From assembly GCF_014174355.1 (NCBI RefSeq), contig NZ_JABEQF010000015.1:1-64000 (forward strand): a DNA stretch of 64,000 nucleotides, written 5' to 3'. Positions 34,833 through 44,326 of this stretch are shown here, piece by piece. The notes beneath the pieces are model-generated. The model did not search any database. It saw nothing but the letters and a program-made list of their open reading frames with translations, and was not told the DNA's origin. Source of the stretch: Gluconacetobacter azotocaptans (GTDB lineage: Bacteria > Pseudomonadota > Alphaproteobacteria > Acetobacterales > Acetobacteraceae). Numbering within the stretch: the stretch's first letter is position 1; each line of letters opens with the position of its first letter. Both the position numbers and the translations under genes were made by a program.

Positions 34833-36053
34833 TCACCCCGCGCGCGGGGCCGCCTTGCCCTCGAACAGGCGGAACATCGGCCCGGTCAGCAGGGTGGAGA
34901 TCACCGCCAACAGCATCAGCGACGCATAGGCGAAGTCCGAGATCATGCCCCGCTGGTGCAGGATGGTCGCCGCGACGATTTCCATCAGCCCCTTGCATTG
35001 CAGCAGCGTGCCCACCGCCAGCTTCTGCCGCCCCGACAGCGCGGGCGCGGGCGGATACAGCACCACAGCCGCCAGCTTGGTCGCGATCGACACCACCACC
35101 AGCAACAGCGACGCCAGGACCGACGGGAAGGTCAGGGCATGGCCGTTGATGTGCATGCCGCTATGGCCGAAGAACAGCGGCGCCAGCCAGATCAGCGAGA
35201 AGGTGCCCACCTGCTCCACCGGCAGGCGGCGCACCCAGCGCGGCGGCATCAGCGCGCCTGCGACATAGGCGCCGATCAGTTCATGCAGGCCCAGTTGCAT
35301 GCTGGCCCACGACCCCGCCGCCAGCCAGGCCGGCAGAACCATCCAGATCAGCCACAGCGGTGGATGCCGCACCCGCCGCGTCGCCCAGCCGCTGATCGCC
35401 ACCATGCCCCCCAGCAGCAGGACGGCCAGGAATTGCCCGCGCTGCCAGCCATGCAGGGCGGCGGTGCCGTCGGCGGCGAACTGCAATGTCGCAAGCCCCG
35501 TCCACAGCGCCAGGTCGTCCACCACCGCCAGCCGCAGCGCCAGTTGTCCGATGGGCCGGTCGGCGGGGGCCAGTTCGCGCACGATGCCGATCAGCACCGG
35601 CAGGGCGCTGACCGCGATGCACAGCCCCACCGCCATGGCCCCGATCCAGTCGTGGCCGTCGGGCGCCCGCCATTCCGGAAGCGGCATCAGCACGGTATGC
35701 ACCAGAAGGGTGCCCAGCGTGAACGGGATGGCCAGCGCCACCAGCGCGCTGCCCAGCAGGCGCGGCAGCGATGTGGGAGGAAGGACGGGGACCTCATTGG
35801 GGTCCTCGCCGGGATGCTGCCACATTTCCAGCCCGGCGGTGAAGGCCAGGATCAGGACCGCGACCCAGCCGATCGCATTGCCCGAGGCCGAGGGAATGCC
35901 CAGCCGGGCGACCGGCCATTGCGTGAGGGCCAGAAGGATGCCGACGATGATGGGCAGAACCGCGATCGGGATGACCCGTCCAAGCAGACGCCACGCCAGC
36001 CATGGCACCAGAACGAACAGACCTGCATCCGCGATCAATCCCATGCCGTTCAT
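34833..36053 (-). CDS. CPA2-type cation:proton antiporter
   Basis: 406 residues, about twelve hydrophobic helices. The antiporter core shows AVSALPVLIGIVRELAPADR, then LRLAVVDDLALWTGLATLQF with the conserved acidic pair, and LIGAYVAGALMPP. It has no C-terminal TrkA-N or UspA domain, so it is a transporter-only KefB/NhaS3-like form. Ion specificity is not known. An AT-rich 180-base gap separates it from the divergent SDR. Confidence 0.82.
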   Translation of the reverse strand: MNGMGLIADAGLFVLVPWLAWRLLGRVIPIAVLPIIVGILLALTQWPVARLGIPSASGNAIGWVAVLILAFTAGLEMWQHPGEDPNEVPVLPPTSLPRLLGSALVALAIPFTLGTLLVHTVLMPLPEWRAPDGHDWIGAMAVGLCIAVSALPVLIGIVRELAPADRPIGQLALRLAVVDDLALWTGLATLQFAADGTAALHGWQRGQFLAVLLLGGMVAISGWATRRVRHPPLWLIWMVLPAWLAAGSWASMQLGLHELIGAYVAGALMPPRWVRRLPVEQVGTFSLIWLAPLFFGHSGMHINGHALTFPSVLASLLLVVVSIATKLAAVVLYPPAPALSGRQKLAVGTLLQCKGLMEIVAATILHQRGMISDFAYASLMLLAVISTLLTGPMFRLFEGKAAPRAG

Positions 36054-36233
36054 CGTCCTTCTGTTCTACCGTTGGGCAGGTTTAATATATGCATAATCTG
36101 GATATATGAAATTTTTAACGAGGGTAAAAACATAGTGGACTGATTTTACTATCTTCTTTTTGTAAGTAGTATCAATCCTGGAACCGGAACGGCGCTACCG
36201 GCGTCGTCCGCAATCCGAGAGAGAGAGGACAGC

Positions 36234-36965
36234 ATGACGCAGCGCGTGGCCATCGTAACCGGGGGCAGCCGGGGCATCGGGGCGGGAATCGCCGTCAAAC
36301 TGGCAGCGGACGGGTTCGATGTCGTCATCAGCTACGCCCGCAATGCCGATGCGGCGGAGAAGGTCGTCGCCGAGATCGCGGCCTTGGGCCGGCGGGGGAT
36401 CGCGGTCCAGGCCGACAGCGGGCGGGTCGAGGACAATTGCGCCCTGGTCGCACGGGCCGTGGCGGAATTCGGTCGGGTCGACGTGCTGGTGTGCAATGCC
36501 GGCACCTATCCCTATGCGGGCGTCGAGGCGATGACGGTGGAGCAGGTATCCCGCACGCTGGATCTGAACGTGCGCGGCGTGATGGTGGAAGCGATCGAGG
36601 CCGCGCGCCATATGGGCGCCGGCGGCCGGATGATCTTCATCGGTTCGGCCTTCGCCGAGCGGGTGCCCTTTGCCAACATCTCGCTCTATGCCGCCACCAA
36701 GGCCGCGCTGGCCGGGTTCGCCCGGGGGCTGGCCCGTGACCTCGGCCCCCGTGGGATCACCGTGAACGTGGTCCATCCCGGCCCCATCGACACCGAACTG
36801 AACCCGGCGGACAGCGCGGGCGCGGAGCTGATCCGCGGCTTCATGGCCCTGCCGCAGTATGGGACGACCGGCGACATCGCGGATTTCGTGTCGTACCTGG
36901 CCAGCGAGAAGGCCGGATTCATCACCGGAACGGCGCTGACCGTCGACGGCGGCCTCACCGCCTGA
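36234..36965 (+). CDS. Short-chain dehydrogenase/reductase (FabG-like)
   Basis: 243-residue classical SDR. The NAD(P) motif is VTGGSRGIGAGIA, NNAG is replaced by CNAGTYPYAG, and the catalytic Ser and Tyr-x3-Lys are in FIGSAFAERVPFANISLYAA plus TKAALAG. The closing FITGTALTVDGG is typical. It is an oxidoreductase of unknown substrate and lies apart from fatty-acid genes, so fabG itself is unlikely. The TGA stop is the first base of the MITE-like element. Confidence 0.87.
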   Translation: MTQRVAIVTGGSRGIGAGIAVKLAADGFDVVISYARNADAAEKVVAEIAALGRRGIAVQADSGRVEDNCALVARAVAEFGRVDVLVCNAGTYPYAGVEAMTVEQVSRTLDLNVRGVMVEAIEAARHMGAGGRMIFIGSAFAERVPFANISLYAATKAALAGFARGLARDLGPRGITVNVVHPGPIDTELNPADSAGAELIRGFMALPQYGTTGDIADFVSYLASEKAGFITGTALTVDGGLTA

Positions 36966-37122
36966 GTGCGTTTGAAACGCATTTTGCCGGCGATCCGACG
37001 CGCGTTTCCTGTGCTTCGGTGCTCACGGCCATCAAGGCCGCTCCGCTCCGATGCTCGGGGACACACGCCGGGCGTGCCGCTTCGCGGCACTCTCGCTTGG
37101 CAAACCGCGTTTTAAACGCACT
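36965..37122. mobile_element. MITE-like element with 24-bp terminal inverted repeats
   Basis: The left end (36965-36988, AGTGCGTTTGAAACGC then ATTTTGCC) is matched by the complement of the right end (37099-37122, GGCAAACCGCGTTTTAAACG then CACT) with three mismatches in 24. The 158-base interior has no gene. A shortened relative lies at 4856. No target-site duplication was evident. Confidence 0.6.
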
Positions 37123-37231
37123 TGGTTTTGCCGACCCATGCGGCTGGCCCGATTCTGCCATACCGTGGACCTATTGTCGCCACGGCGGCATGGTCCGGTC
37201 CGGTATCGACACTGAACGGAAGCCTTATTCG

Positions 37232-37636
37232 ATGATGTCCCGGACCTCTTTTCTTGCCCTGACCCTGGCCGGCCTTGTCGCCGGCGCGCCCTTCGCGGCC
37301 ACCGGCGCGCACGCCGCGTCGGCCGATCCGGCCTGCGCCCGGAACAGCGCGACGCCCAGCTGGGACGTCGCCGGCCGCCTGTCCCAGCGCGAGAACTGCC
37401 TGAACAACCGGGCACAGGCGTACCGCGACGGGGCGACCCAGAGCGCGCAGCAGCGGGTTCAGGGCGTGCAGCAGCAGGTCCAGAACGGCCGTGACGCGGT
37501 CGATGGCGCCCGGGCCCTGCCGGGCCAGCAGCTGAACCGCCTGCGCGACGCCGGTACCGCCGGGCGCAGCCAGCTGAACGCGCTGGGCCAGACTAGCCGC
37601 GCCAACGCCGCCAGCATGCTGACCGGCGGCCTCTGA
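37232..37636 (+). CDS. Small exported hypothetical protein
   Basis: 134 residues. The signal peptide ends TGAHAASA. The mature protein is helical and glutamine-rich (TQSAQQRVQGVQQQVQNGRD, ALPGQQLNRLRDAG) with two cysteines near the N-terminus. No family was recognised. ATGATG at 37232 begins the signal; the frame is open to 37019 across repeat sequence. Confidence 0.62.
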   Translation: MMSRTSFLALTLAGLVAGAPFAATGAHAASADPACARNSATPSWDVAGRLSQRENCLNNRAQAYRDGATQSAQQRVQGVQQQVQNGRDAVDGARALPGQQLNRLRDAGTAGRSQLNALGQTSRANAASMLTGGL

Positions 37637-37674
37637 GACCCATCCGCCTCATGGGGGGCATCGCCGGTTGATGC

Positions 37675-37800
37675 GAAGGCAAGGGCGTCGCCCTTGACCC
37701 ACCAAAGGGCCTAGCCCTTTGGAAACCCAAGATTTTATGAAACGAAGGGAATGCAAGGGCCAAGGCCCTTGCCGGGTTCGGGCAAAGCCGACCTGCCTCG
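37675..37800. repeat. Long modular palindromic repeat at a convergent gene end
   Basis: Four units in a row: CAAGGGC-GTC-GCCCTTG, CCAAAGGGC-CTA-GCCCTTTGG, CAAGGGCC-AA-GGCCCTTG, and TTCGGGCAAAGCCGA-like. It lies between the small exported protein and the helicase stop. It is the mirror orientation of the copy at 42476. Confidence 0.8.
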
Positions 37801-37811
37801 GCCGGGAGGGG

Positions 37812-39605
37812 TCAGGACGCGCGCGAGGGCGCGCGCTTGCGGGACGACGGCGTGCTGCGGGCCGGCGGCCGGCCGGTGCGCGGCCCCGCTGCATAACCGC
37901 CCTTGCCGGCACCGGGCTTGCGGTCGCGGAAGCCACCGCGCCCGCGTTCGCCGGTGCGCTCGCCGCCGCCGGCGGGGGCCTGCGCCGGGCTGACCTGTAC
38001 CTCGTCCGCATCGGTCGCGGCGACACAGGCGTTAAACCGCTCGGCCATGCCTTCCGAAATTTCGAACAGCGTGTGGTCGTCGGCGATGCGGATGGCGCCG
38101 ATATCGGTCTTGCGCACGCCGCCCAGGCGGCAGATCAGCGGCACCAGCCACTTCGGATCGGCCTTGTCCTGGCGTCCGACGCTCAGCGAGAACCAGGAGC
38201 CGAGGCCGCCGCGCGGCGTGTGGTCCTCGCGCGCGGGGCGTTCGCGGCGGGCGGCATAATCACCCTCGGCACGCGGTGCGCGCGGGGCCTCGACGCGGAC
38301 CGGGCGGACGTCTTCCGGGTCCGGCAGGCGGGCGCGGTACATCTGCAGCAGGGCGGCGGCCAGCTGCTCGGCGCTGCGGCCTTCGGCCAGGCGGGCGACC
38401 ATCTCCTCGTCACCGGGGGCGGCGCCCTCGGTCAGGGCGGGGTCGGTCAGCAGGCGTTCGGCGTCCTGGGCGCGGATGGCTTCGGCGGTAGGCACGCCGG
38501 TCCATTCGGCCGACACCTTGGCCATCGTCAGCAGCCGTTCGGCCCGGCGGCGCATCGACGCCGGCACGATCAGGGCGCACACGCCCTTGCGCCCGGCGCG
38601 GCCCGTCCGGCCCGAACGATGCAGCAGGGTGGCGCTGTCGGTGGGCAGGCTGGCGTGGATCACCAGGCTCAGGGCCGGGATGTCGATGCCGCGGGCCGCC
38701 ACGTCGGTGGCGACGCAGACGCGCGCCTGCCCGGTACGCAGGCTGTCGATGGCGCGGGTGCGTTCGTTCTGTCCCAGTTCGCCCGACAGGGCGACCGAGG
38801 AAAAGCCGCGTTCCAGCAGCGCGCCCTGCATGTGGCGCACCAGTTCGCGCGTGGCGCAGAACACCATGGCGGTGGGGCTGTCGGAATAGCGCAGCACGTT
38901 GACGACGGCGGGCACGATCTCGCGCGGGTCGGTCACCATGGCGCGATAGGTGATGTCGGCATGCTGGCGCGCGCCCGTCACGGTGTCGATGCGCAGCGCG
39001 TCACGCTGGTAGCGGCGGGCCAGGGTCGCGATTTCCTTGGCGATGGTGGCCGAGAACAGCAGTGTGCGCCGTGTGTCGGGCATCGCGTCCAGCAGTTGTT
39101 CCAGCTCCTCGCGGAAGCCCAGGTCCAGCATCTCGTCGGCCTCGTCCAGCACGACGGCGCGCAGGTCGGACATTACCAGGCGCCCGCGCGACTGGTGGTC
39201 GCACAGCCGGCCGGGCGTCCCGACGACGATGTGCGCCCCCAGCTGCAGGGCCCGGGCTTCGCGCCGGGCATCCATGCCGCCGATGCATGACACGATGCGT
39301 GCGCCGGCGGGGGCGTACAGCCATGTCAGCTCCCGCTGGACCTGCATCGCCAGTTCGCGGGTGGGGGCGATGATCACCGCCAGCGGCGCCCCGGCCGGGC
39401 CCATCCGTTCGGCCCCGCCCAGCAGCGTGTCGGCCAGCGCCAGCCCGAAGGCCACCGTCTTGCCCGATCCGGTCTGGGCCGATACCAGCAGGTCCCGCCC
39501 GTCGGCCGCGACGTCCAGGACGGCTTTCTGGACGGGTGTGGGCTCGTCGTATCCGCGCGCGTCGAGGGCGCGCCGAAGGGCGGGGTGGGTCTCGGGAAAC
39601 GGCAT
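37812..39605 (-). CDS. DEAD-box RNA helicase with DbpA-type RNA-binding domain
   Basis: 597 residues. Motifs in order: PTPVQKAVL, AQTGSGKTVAFG, APTRELAMQ, GTPGRL, VLDEADEMLDLGF, LLFSATI, VATDVAARGIDIPALSLVIH and HRSGRTGRAGRKG. After about residue 430 comes a linker and a DbpA-like RNA-binding fold (WFSLSVGRQDKADPKWLVPL), then a Gly/Arg-rich basic tail. It fits the DeaD/CsdA group that remodels ribosomal RNA or mRNA. Confidence 0.92.
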   Translation of the reverse strand: MPFPETHPALRRALDARGYDEPTPVQKAVLDVAADGRDLLVSAQTGSGKTVAFGLALADTLLGGAERMGPAGAPLAVIIAPTRELAMQVQRELTWLYAPAGARIVSCIGGMDARREARALQLGAHIVVGTPGRLCDHQSRGRLVMSDLRAVVLDEADEMLDLGFREELEQLLDAMPDTRRTLLFSATIAKEIATLARRYQRDALRIDTVTGARQHADITYRAMVTDPREIVPAVVNVLRYSDSPTAMVFCATRELVRHMQGALLERGFSSVALSGELGQNERTRAIDSLRTGQARVCVATDVAARGIDIPALSLVIHASLPTDSATLLHRSGRTGRAGRKGVCALIVPASMRRRAERLLTMAKVSAEWTGVPTAEAIRAQDAERLLTDPALTEGAAPGDEEMVARLAEGRSAEQLAAALLQMYRARLPDPEDVRPVRVEAPRAPRAEGDYAARRERPAREDHTPRGGLGSWFSLSVGRQDKADPKWLVPLICRLGGVRKTDIGAIRIADDHTLFEISEGMAERFNACVAATDADEVQVSPAQAPAGGGERTGERGRGGFRDRKPGAGKGGYAAGPRTGRPPARSTPSSRKRAPSRAS

Positions 39606-39744
39606 AGATCAGGTCATCCGGCAGGGCGCGCGGGACAGCGGCCCGCGGGGCATGGCATCCGCGCAACGCGGGGGAGGGCGCTCCTTATAGAAACGCAGCC
39701 AAAAAGGCCAGCAATAAAGCGGACCGCATGGACGATGAGCGGTT

Positions 39745-40731
39745 TTAGGGAACCAGCACGGCCGCCCCCTCGAACCGGCCGGCGCGCAGGTCGGCCAGCG
39801 CCTGGTTGGCGTCGCGCAGGGCATAGCGCGTGGTCTGCGTGCGGATGCCCGCCTTCGGCGCCAGAGACAGGAAATCGATCCCGTCCTGGCGCGTCAGGTT
39901 GGCGACCGACACCAGTTGCCGTTCCTCCCACAACAGATCGTAGGGGAACGAGGGGATGTCGCTCATGTGGATGCCGGCGCAGACCACGCGGCCGCCCTTG
40001 CGCACTGCCCGCAGCGCGGCGGGGACCAGCGCGCCGACGGGGGCGAAGATGATGGCGGCGTCCAGGGGCTGGGGCGGGGGCTCGTCCGACCCGCCGGCCC
40101 AGACCGCCCCCAGCGACCGCGCGAAATCCTGCGTCGTGCCGTCGCCCGGCCGGGTGAAGCCGTAGACCGACCGCCCCTGCCGGATCGCGACCTGGGCGAT
40201 GATGTGCGCCGCGGCCCCGAACCCGTACAGGCCGACCGACCGCGCGTCGTCCCCCGCCATCACCAGCGACCGCCAGCCGATCAGCCCCGCGCACAGCAGG
40301 GGGGCCAGGGACACGTCGTCGCCCTCGTCGCCCAGGGGGAATGCATAGCGCGCATCGGCGATGGCGGCGGTGGCATAGCCGCCGTCGCGGGTGTAGCCGG
40401 TGAACAGCGGATGGTCGCACAGATTCTCATGCCCCGCGTGGCAATAGCGGCAGACCCCGCAGGTATGGCCCAGCCACGGCACGCCGACCCGCTGGCCCAG
40501 CGCCAGCCCTTCCACCCCCTGGCCCAGCATGTCGATGCGGCCCACGATCTCGTGCCCCGGAATGACCGGATGGCCGGGAAACGGCAGGTCGCCGTCGACG
40601 ACATGCAGGTCGGTGCGGCAGACCCCACAGGCACCGACCCGGACCCGGATCTCGCCGGGGCCGGGAACGCGATCGGGCAGTTCCACCCATTCCAGCGGCG
40701 TGTGCGGGGCGCTCAGTCTCATCGCATGCAT
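39745..40731 (-). CDS. Zinc-dependent alcohol dehydrogenase, AdhA-like
   Basis: 328-residue MDR enzyme. CGVCRTDLHVVDGDL supplies the catalytic zinc cysteine, PGHEIVGRID the histidine-glutamate, and WLGHTCGVCRYCHAGHENLC the four-cysteine structural zinc site. The Rossmann region (VGLYGFGAAAHII) follows. Start 40731 (MHAMRLSAP) has GGAGA eight bases upstream. The family includes propanol-preferring dehydrogenases; the substrate is unknown. Confidence 0.9.
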   Translation of the reverse strand: MHAMRLSAPHTPLEWVELPDRVPGPGEIRVRVGACGVCRTDLHVVDGDLPFPGHPVIPGHEIVGRIDMLGQGVEGLALGQRVGVPWLGHTCGVCRYCHAGHENLCDHPLFTGYTRDGGYATAAIADARYAFPLGDEGDDVSLAPLLCAGLIGWRSLVMAGDDARSVGLYGFGAAAHIIAQVAIRQGRSVYGFTRPGDGTTQDFARSLGAVWAGGSDEPPPQPLDAAIIFAPVGALVPAALRAVRKGGRVVCAGIHMSDIPSFPYDLLWEERQLVSVANLTRQDGIDFLSLAPKAGIRTQTTRYALRDANQALADLRAGRFEGAAVLVP

Positions 40732-40799
40732 CGTGGGATCTCCAGGGGACCGATGGGAAAGCGGCACCATGCATGCCGCCTGCCGCGCCATGATATGGA

Positions 40800-41033
40800 T
40801 CAGGACGACCGGGCGCCGTGCGTGCGCAGGGCGGCCCTGACGGGATCGTGATCGACGCGGCGCGCGCCGCGTTTCGGAAACGGCAGCAGGGGGAACGCCA
40901 TGGCGGCGCGCACGCTGTTCCCCTCAGGCCCGGCTTTGTCGGCGGCAGGGGGCGGAACGGGGGTTGGAGGATGGCGGTGAAGGGCCAGCAGGGCGGCGAT
41001 CAGGGCGGGACCGGTCGAAAGATGACGCTGCAT
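40800..41033 (-). CDS. Possible small protein downstream of a Fur box
   Basis: 77 residues from ATG 41033, with GGAG eight bases upstream. A weak hydrophobic N-terminal stretch (TGPALIAALLALH) then a Pro/Arg-rich body; no family was recognised. Its start lies 38 bases from a good Fur box, the main argument that it is expressed. If it is not a gene, 40732-41247 is a 516-base gap holding only the Fur box. Confidence 0.42.
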   Translation of the reverse strand: MQRHLSTGPALIAALLALHRHPPTPVPPPAADKAGPEGNSVRAAMAFPLLPFPKRGARRVDHDPVRAALRTHGARSS

Positions 41034-41070
41034 CCGGGACTCCATCGGAAGGACCATGGCGCGAGTTTAC

Positions 41071-41089
41071 GTGAATGATAATCATTCGC
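41071..41089. promoter_or_regulatory. Fur box
   Basis: GTGAATGATAATCATTCGC matches 15 of 19 positions of the Fur consensus, with the central AATGATAATCATT intact. It lies 38 bases from the small minus-strand gene and 159 bases ahead of icd, so the controlled gene is open. Confidence 0.72.
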
Positions 41090-41247
41090 AAGTAAAATGT
41101 CATAACGGGGGCGCGAGGCCGCTAGGCAGCGCCGTTTGGCGCGGCTAATCACGTTGGGTGGCTTGCCCCGGAACGCTGCGACCAGGTGGGGCCAACAAAC
41201 GTCCGGCATTCATCGTGCCGGCAAGAACAAACAGGTGGAATTGGACA

Positions 41248-42471
41248 ATGGCGAAAATCAAAGTCAAGGAGCCGGTGGTCGAACTCGACGGCGACGAGAT
41301 GACCCGGATCATCTGGAGCTTCATCAAGGAGAAGCTGATCCTTCCGTACCTGGACATCGACCTGAAATATTACGACCTCGGGATCGAACACCGCGATGCG
41401 ACCGACGACCGCGTGACGGTCGAGGCCGCCGAGGCCATCAAGACCTACCGGGTGGGCGTCAAATGCGCGACCATCACGCCCGACGAAGCCCGGGTGGCGG
41501 AATTCGGCCTGAAGAAGATGTGGCGCTCGCCCAACGGCACCATCCGCAACATCCTGGACGGCACCATCTTCCGCGAACCCATCGTGTGCGCCAACGTGCC
41601 GCGCCTGGTCCCGCACTGGACGCAGCCGATCGTGATCGGCCGCCATGCCTATGGCGACATCTACCGCGCGGCGGAAACCAAGATCCCCGGCCCCGGCAAG
41701 GTGTCCCTGCTGTACACGCCGGCGGATGGCAGCGCGCCCCTGGAACTGGAAGTGCACGATTTCAAGGGCCCGGGCGTGGCGCTGGGCATGCACAACACCC
41801 GCGCGTCGATCGAAGGCTTCGCCCGCGCGTCGCTGACCTATGGGCGCGACCGCAAGCTGCCGGTCTATCTGTCGACCAAGAACACCATCCTCAAGGCCTA
41901 TGACGGCATGTTCAAGGACGTGTTCCAGGAGGTCTACGAGGCCGAGTTCAAGGCCGATTTCGACCGGCTGGGCCTGACCTACGAACATCGCCTGATCGAC
42001 GACATGGTGGCCTCGGCCCTGAAATGGAGCGGCGGCTACGTCTGGGCGTGCAAGAACTATGACGGCGACGTCGAAAGCGACATCGTGGCGCAGGGCTTCG
42101 GCAGCCTGGGCCTGATGACGTCGGTGCTGCTGAACCCGACGGGCGACGTGGTGGAATCCGAGGCCGCCCACGGCACGGTGACCCGCCATTATCGCGAACA
42201 TCAGAAGGGCCGGGCGACCAGCACCAACCCGATCGCCTCGATCTTCGCCTGGACGCGCGGACTGGCCTATCGCGGCCGCTTCGACAACACGCCCGATGTC
42301 ACGCATTTTGCCGAGACGCTGGAAAAAGTGTGTATCCAGACGGTCGAATCCGGCCAGATGACCAAGGACCTTGCGGCGCTGATCGGTCCGGATGCCAAAT
42401 GGCTGACGACGCAGGACTTCCTGGCGGCGCTGGACACCAACCTGCGCAAGGCCATCGCGGCGCAGGCCTGA
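41248..42471 (+). CDS. icd: NADP-dependent isocitrate dehydrogenase
   Basis: 407 residues, the eukaryote/alphaproteobacterial type II subfamily. It oxidises isocitrate to 2-oxoglutarate with NADP in the TCA cycle. Marks: [43 protein letters not shown] with the metal aspartates, [20 protein letters not shown], and [17 protein letters not shown] for NADP. ATG 41248 gives the canonical [16 protein letters not shown] start. It ends before a long repeat facing the GNAT gene. Confidence 0.97.
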   Translation: MAKIKVKEPVVELDGDEMTRIIWSFIKEKLILPYLDIDLKYYDLGIEHRDATDDRVTVEAAEAIKTYRVGVKCATITPDEARVAEFGLKKMWRSPNGTIRNILDGTIFREPIVCANVPRLVPHWTQPIVIGRHAYGDIYRAAETKIPGPGKVSLLYTPADGSAPLELEVHDFKGPGVALGMHNTRASIEGFARASLTYGRDRKLPVYLSTKNTILKAYDGMFKDVFQEVYEAEFKADFDRLGLTYEHRLIDDMVASALKWSGGYVWACKNYDGDVESDIVAQGFGSLGLMTSVLLNPTGDVVESEAAHGTVTRHYREHQKGRATSTNPIASIFAWTRGLAYRGRFDNTPDVTHFAETLEKVCIQTVESGQMTKDLAALIGPDAKWLTTQDFLAALDTNLRKAIAAQA

Positions 42472-42475
42472 CCCG

Positions 42476-42600
42476 AAGGGAAGGTCGGGCTCTGCCCGAA
42501 CCCGGCAAGGGCCTCGGCCCTTGCATCCCATTCGTTTTAAAAGTCTGGGGTTTCCAAAGGGCTAAGCCCTTTGGTGGGTCAAGGGCAACGCCCTTGCCTT
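42476..42600. repeat. Complete modular palindromic repeat at a convergent gene end
   Basis: The fullest copy: CGGGC-TCT-GCCCG, CAAGGGCC-TC-GGCCCTTG, then the linker CATTCGTTTTAAAAGTC, CCAAAGGGC-TAA-GCCCTTTGG and CAAGGGC-AAC-GCCCTTG. It lies between icd and the GNAT gene. Confidence 0.85.
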
Positions 42601-42601
42601 C

Positions 42602-43759
42602 TCACACCGCGTCGTCCTCGCGATAGGGCGATTGCGCGTCCAGCTCGGCGATTTCCGACAGCATGTGAGTACGTTCCTCGGCCACGAAATCGGCGACCGC
42701 GCGGCGCAGGCCGGGATGCTGGATCCAGTGGGCCGAATAGGTGGGGCAGGGGCGATAGCCGCGCTGGATCTTGTGGTGGCCCTGCGCTCCGGCCTCGACC
42801 CGCTTCAGCCCGTGGGCGATGGCGAAATCGATGGCGCGGTAATAGCACAGCTCGAAATGCAGGAACGGCCATTCGCCGTCGCAGCCCCAGTTGCGGCCGT
42901 ACAGCGTGTCGGCGCCCATCAGGTTCAGGGCGCCCGCCACCGGCGCGCCGTCCTGTTCGGCCAGCATCAGCACCACCCGGTCGCCCAGCCGGTCGGACAG
43001 CAGCGGGAAGAAATCGGGCGTCAGATAGGCACTGCCCCATTTGCGGTCCACGGTCGAGGTATAGAACCGGTAGAAATGGCCCCACAGATCGGGCGTGATT
43101 TCGGCGCCGCGCAGGGTGCGGAAGGTCAGGCCGCACTGGTTGGCGTCCCGGCGTTCGCGCTTGATGATCTTGCGCTTGCGTGACGACAGGGCGCCCAGGA
43201 AATCGTCGAAGCCGGCGTAGCCGCGATTGTCCCAATGGAACTGCACGCCCAGGCGCTGCTGCCATCCCGCCGCGCCGAACGCCTCATATTCTTCCTCGAT
43301 GCAGAAGGTGGCGTGGACCGACGACAGACCCAGTTCGCCGCAGGCCTGGCGCAGCGCGCCGATCAGCGTGCTGCGCAGGGCGGCTGGGTCTTCGGCGTCG
43401 GGGTGGAGCAGCAGGCGCGGCCCCGGCACCGGGGAAAACGGCACCGCGACCTGCAATTTCGGATAGTACTCGCCGCCGGCCTGTTCCAGCGCGCGCGCCC
43501 AACTGTGGTCGAAGACATATTCGCCGTAGGAATGCGCCTTGGCATAGGTGGGCGCCACCGCGACGATGCGCCCTTCGCCATCGCGGATGGTGGCGTGCTG
43601 CGGCAGCCAGCCGGTGCGCGGCCCCGCCGAGCCGCTGTCTTCCAGCGCCGACAGGAAGGCGTGCCCGACGAACGGATTGTCCGTTCCCGCGCAGGCGTCC
43701 CACGCCGCCGCCGGGATCTCGGCGATGGCGCGATGCAGGCTCAGTGTCAGGGCGCTCAT
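42602..43759 (-). CDS. DUF482-type GNAT acyltransferase (FemAB-like fold)
   Basis: 385 residues. The protein opens LTLSLHRAIAEIPAAAWDAC and carries NPFVGHAFLSALEDSGSAGP, SYGEYVFDHSW, and SSRKRKIIKRERRDA, blocks typical of the proteobacterial DUF482 family, plus HFELCYYRAIDFAIAHGLKR near the end. The family is grouped with peptidoglycan-bridge-like acyltransferases, but the substrate is unknown. It is last in a probable operon with a TSCPD protein and RidA. Confidence 0.85.
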   Translation of the reverse strand: MSALTLSLHRAIAEIPAAAWDACAGTDNPFVGHAFLSALEDSGSAGPRTGWLPQHATIRDGEGRIVAVAPTYAKAHSYGEYVFDHSWARALEQAGGEYYPKLQVAVPFSPVPGPRLLLHPDAEDPAALRSTLIGALRQACGELGLSSVHATFCIEEEYEAFGAAGWQQRLGVQFHWDNRGYAGFDDFLGALSSRKRKIIKRERRDANQCGLTFRTLRGAEITPDLWGHFYRFYTSTVDRKWGSAYLTPDFFPLLSDRLGDRVVLMLAEQDGAPVAGALNLMGADTLYGRNWGCDGEWPFLHFELCYYRAIDFAIAHGLKRVEAGAQGHHKIQRGYRPCPTYSAHWIQHPGLRRAVADFVAEERTHMLSEIAELDAQSPYREDDAV

Positions 43760-43828
43760 GATCCGGACATGGGGGCGCGGGCGGCCCCATGCCAGAGGGA
43801 ATGGGCGTACATGCGCGGCGCCCCCGGG

Positions 43829-44296
43829 TCAGCCGATCTCGAACAGGCCTTCGACCTCGACCGCCGCGTCCAGCGGCAGCGACGGAACGCCGACGGTCGA
43901 GCGCGCATGCCGCCCGGCGTCGCCGAACACCATGACCGCGAGGTCCGACGCGCCGTTCATGACCGCCGCATGCTGGGTGAAGGCAGGCACGCAGGAAATG
44001 AACCCGCCCAGCCGCACCACGCGCTTCACCCGTGACAGGTCGCCGATCGCGGCGCGCACCTGGGCGATGACGTTGATCATGCAGTAGCGCGCGGCCTCGA
44101 CGCCGATTTCGACGGCGACGTCCTCGCCCAGCTTGCCGCTGGCGAACAGCTTGCCGTCGACCAGCGGCAACTGGCCCGAGACGACCAGCGTGGACCCGGT
44201 CAGGACGGTGGCGACGTAATTGGCGACGGGCACCGCCGGGGTCGGCAGGATGATGCCGTGCTGGGCCAGGCGGGCTTCGGGGGTGCTGTCGGTCAT
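43829..44296 (-). CDS. RidA-family enamine/imine deaminase
   Basis: 155 residues of the YjgF/RidA family, which hydrolyses reactive 2-aminoacrylate and related imines. ISGQL-like VVSGQLPLVDGKL, the helix AARYCMINVIAQVRAAIGDL and the closing ARSTVGVPSLPLDAAVEVEG (substrate arginine in HARSTVG) are characteristic. It is longer at the N-terminus than short RidA, fitting the paralogue group. AGGAG lies nine bases before ATG 44296. It sits 30 bases downstream of the TSCPD gene. Confidence 0.88.
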   Translation of the reverse strand: MTDSTPEARLAQHGIILPTPAVPVANYVATVLTGSTLVVSGQLPLVDGKLFASGKLGEDVAVEIGVEAARYCMINVIAQVRAAIGDLSRVKRVVRLGGFISCVPAFTQHAAVMNGASDLAVMVFGDAGRHARSTVGVPSLPLDAAVEVEGLFEIG

Positions 44297-44326
44297 CCGA
44301 GGTACTCCTGTGTCAATGGGGCGGTA

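Noticed and set aside
36234-36965. Calling the SDR fabG
   Set aside because: It has the fold, but no fatty-acid synthesis neighbours and a non-standard CNAG motif context, so only the family is claimed.
40818-41078. Plus-strand 86-codon frame under the Fur box region
   Set aside because: It ends across the Fur box and overlaps the minus-strand candidate that has the better ribosome-binding site and position.
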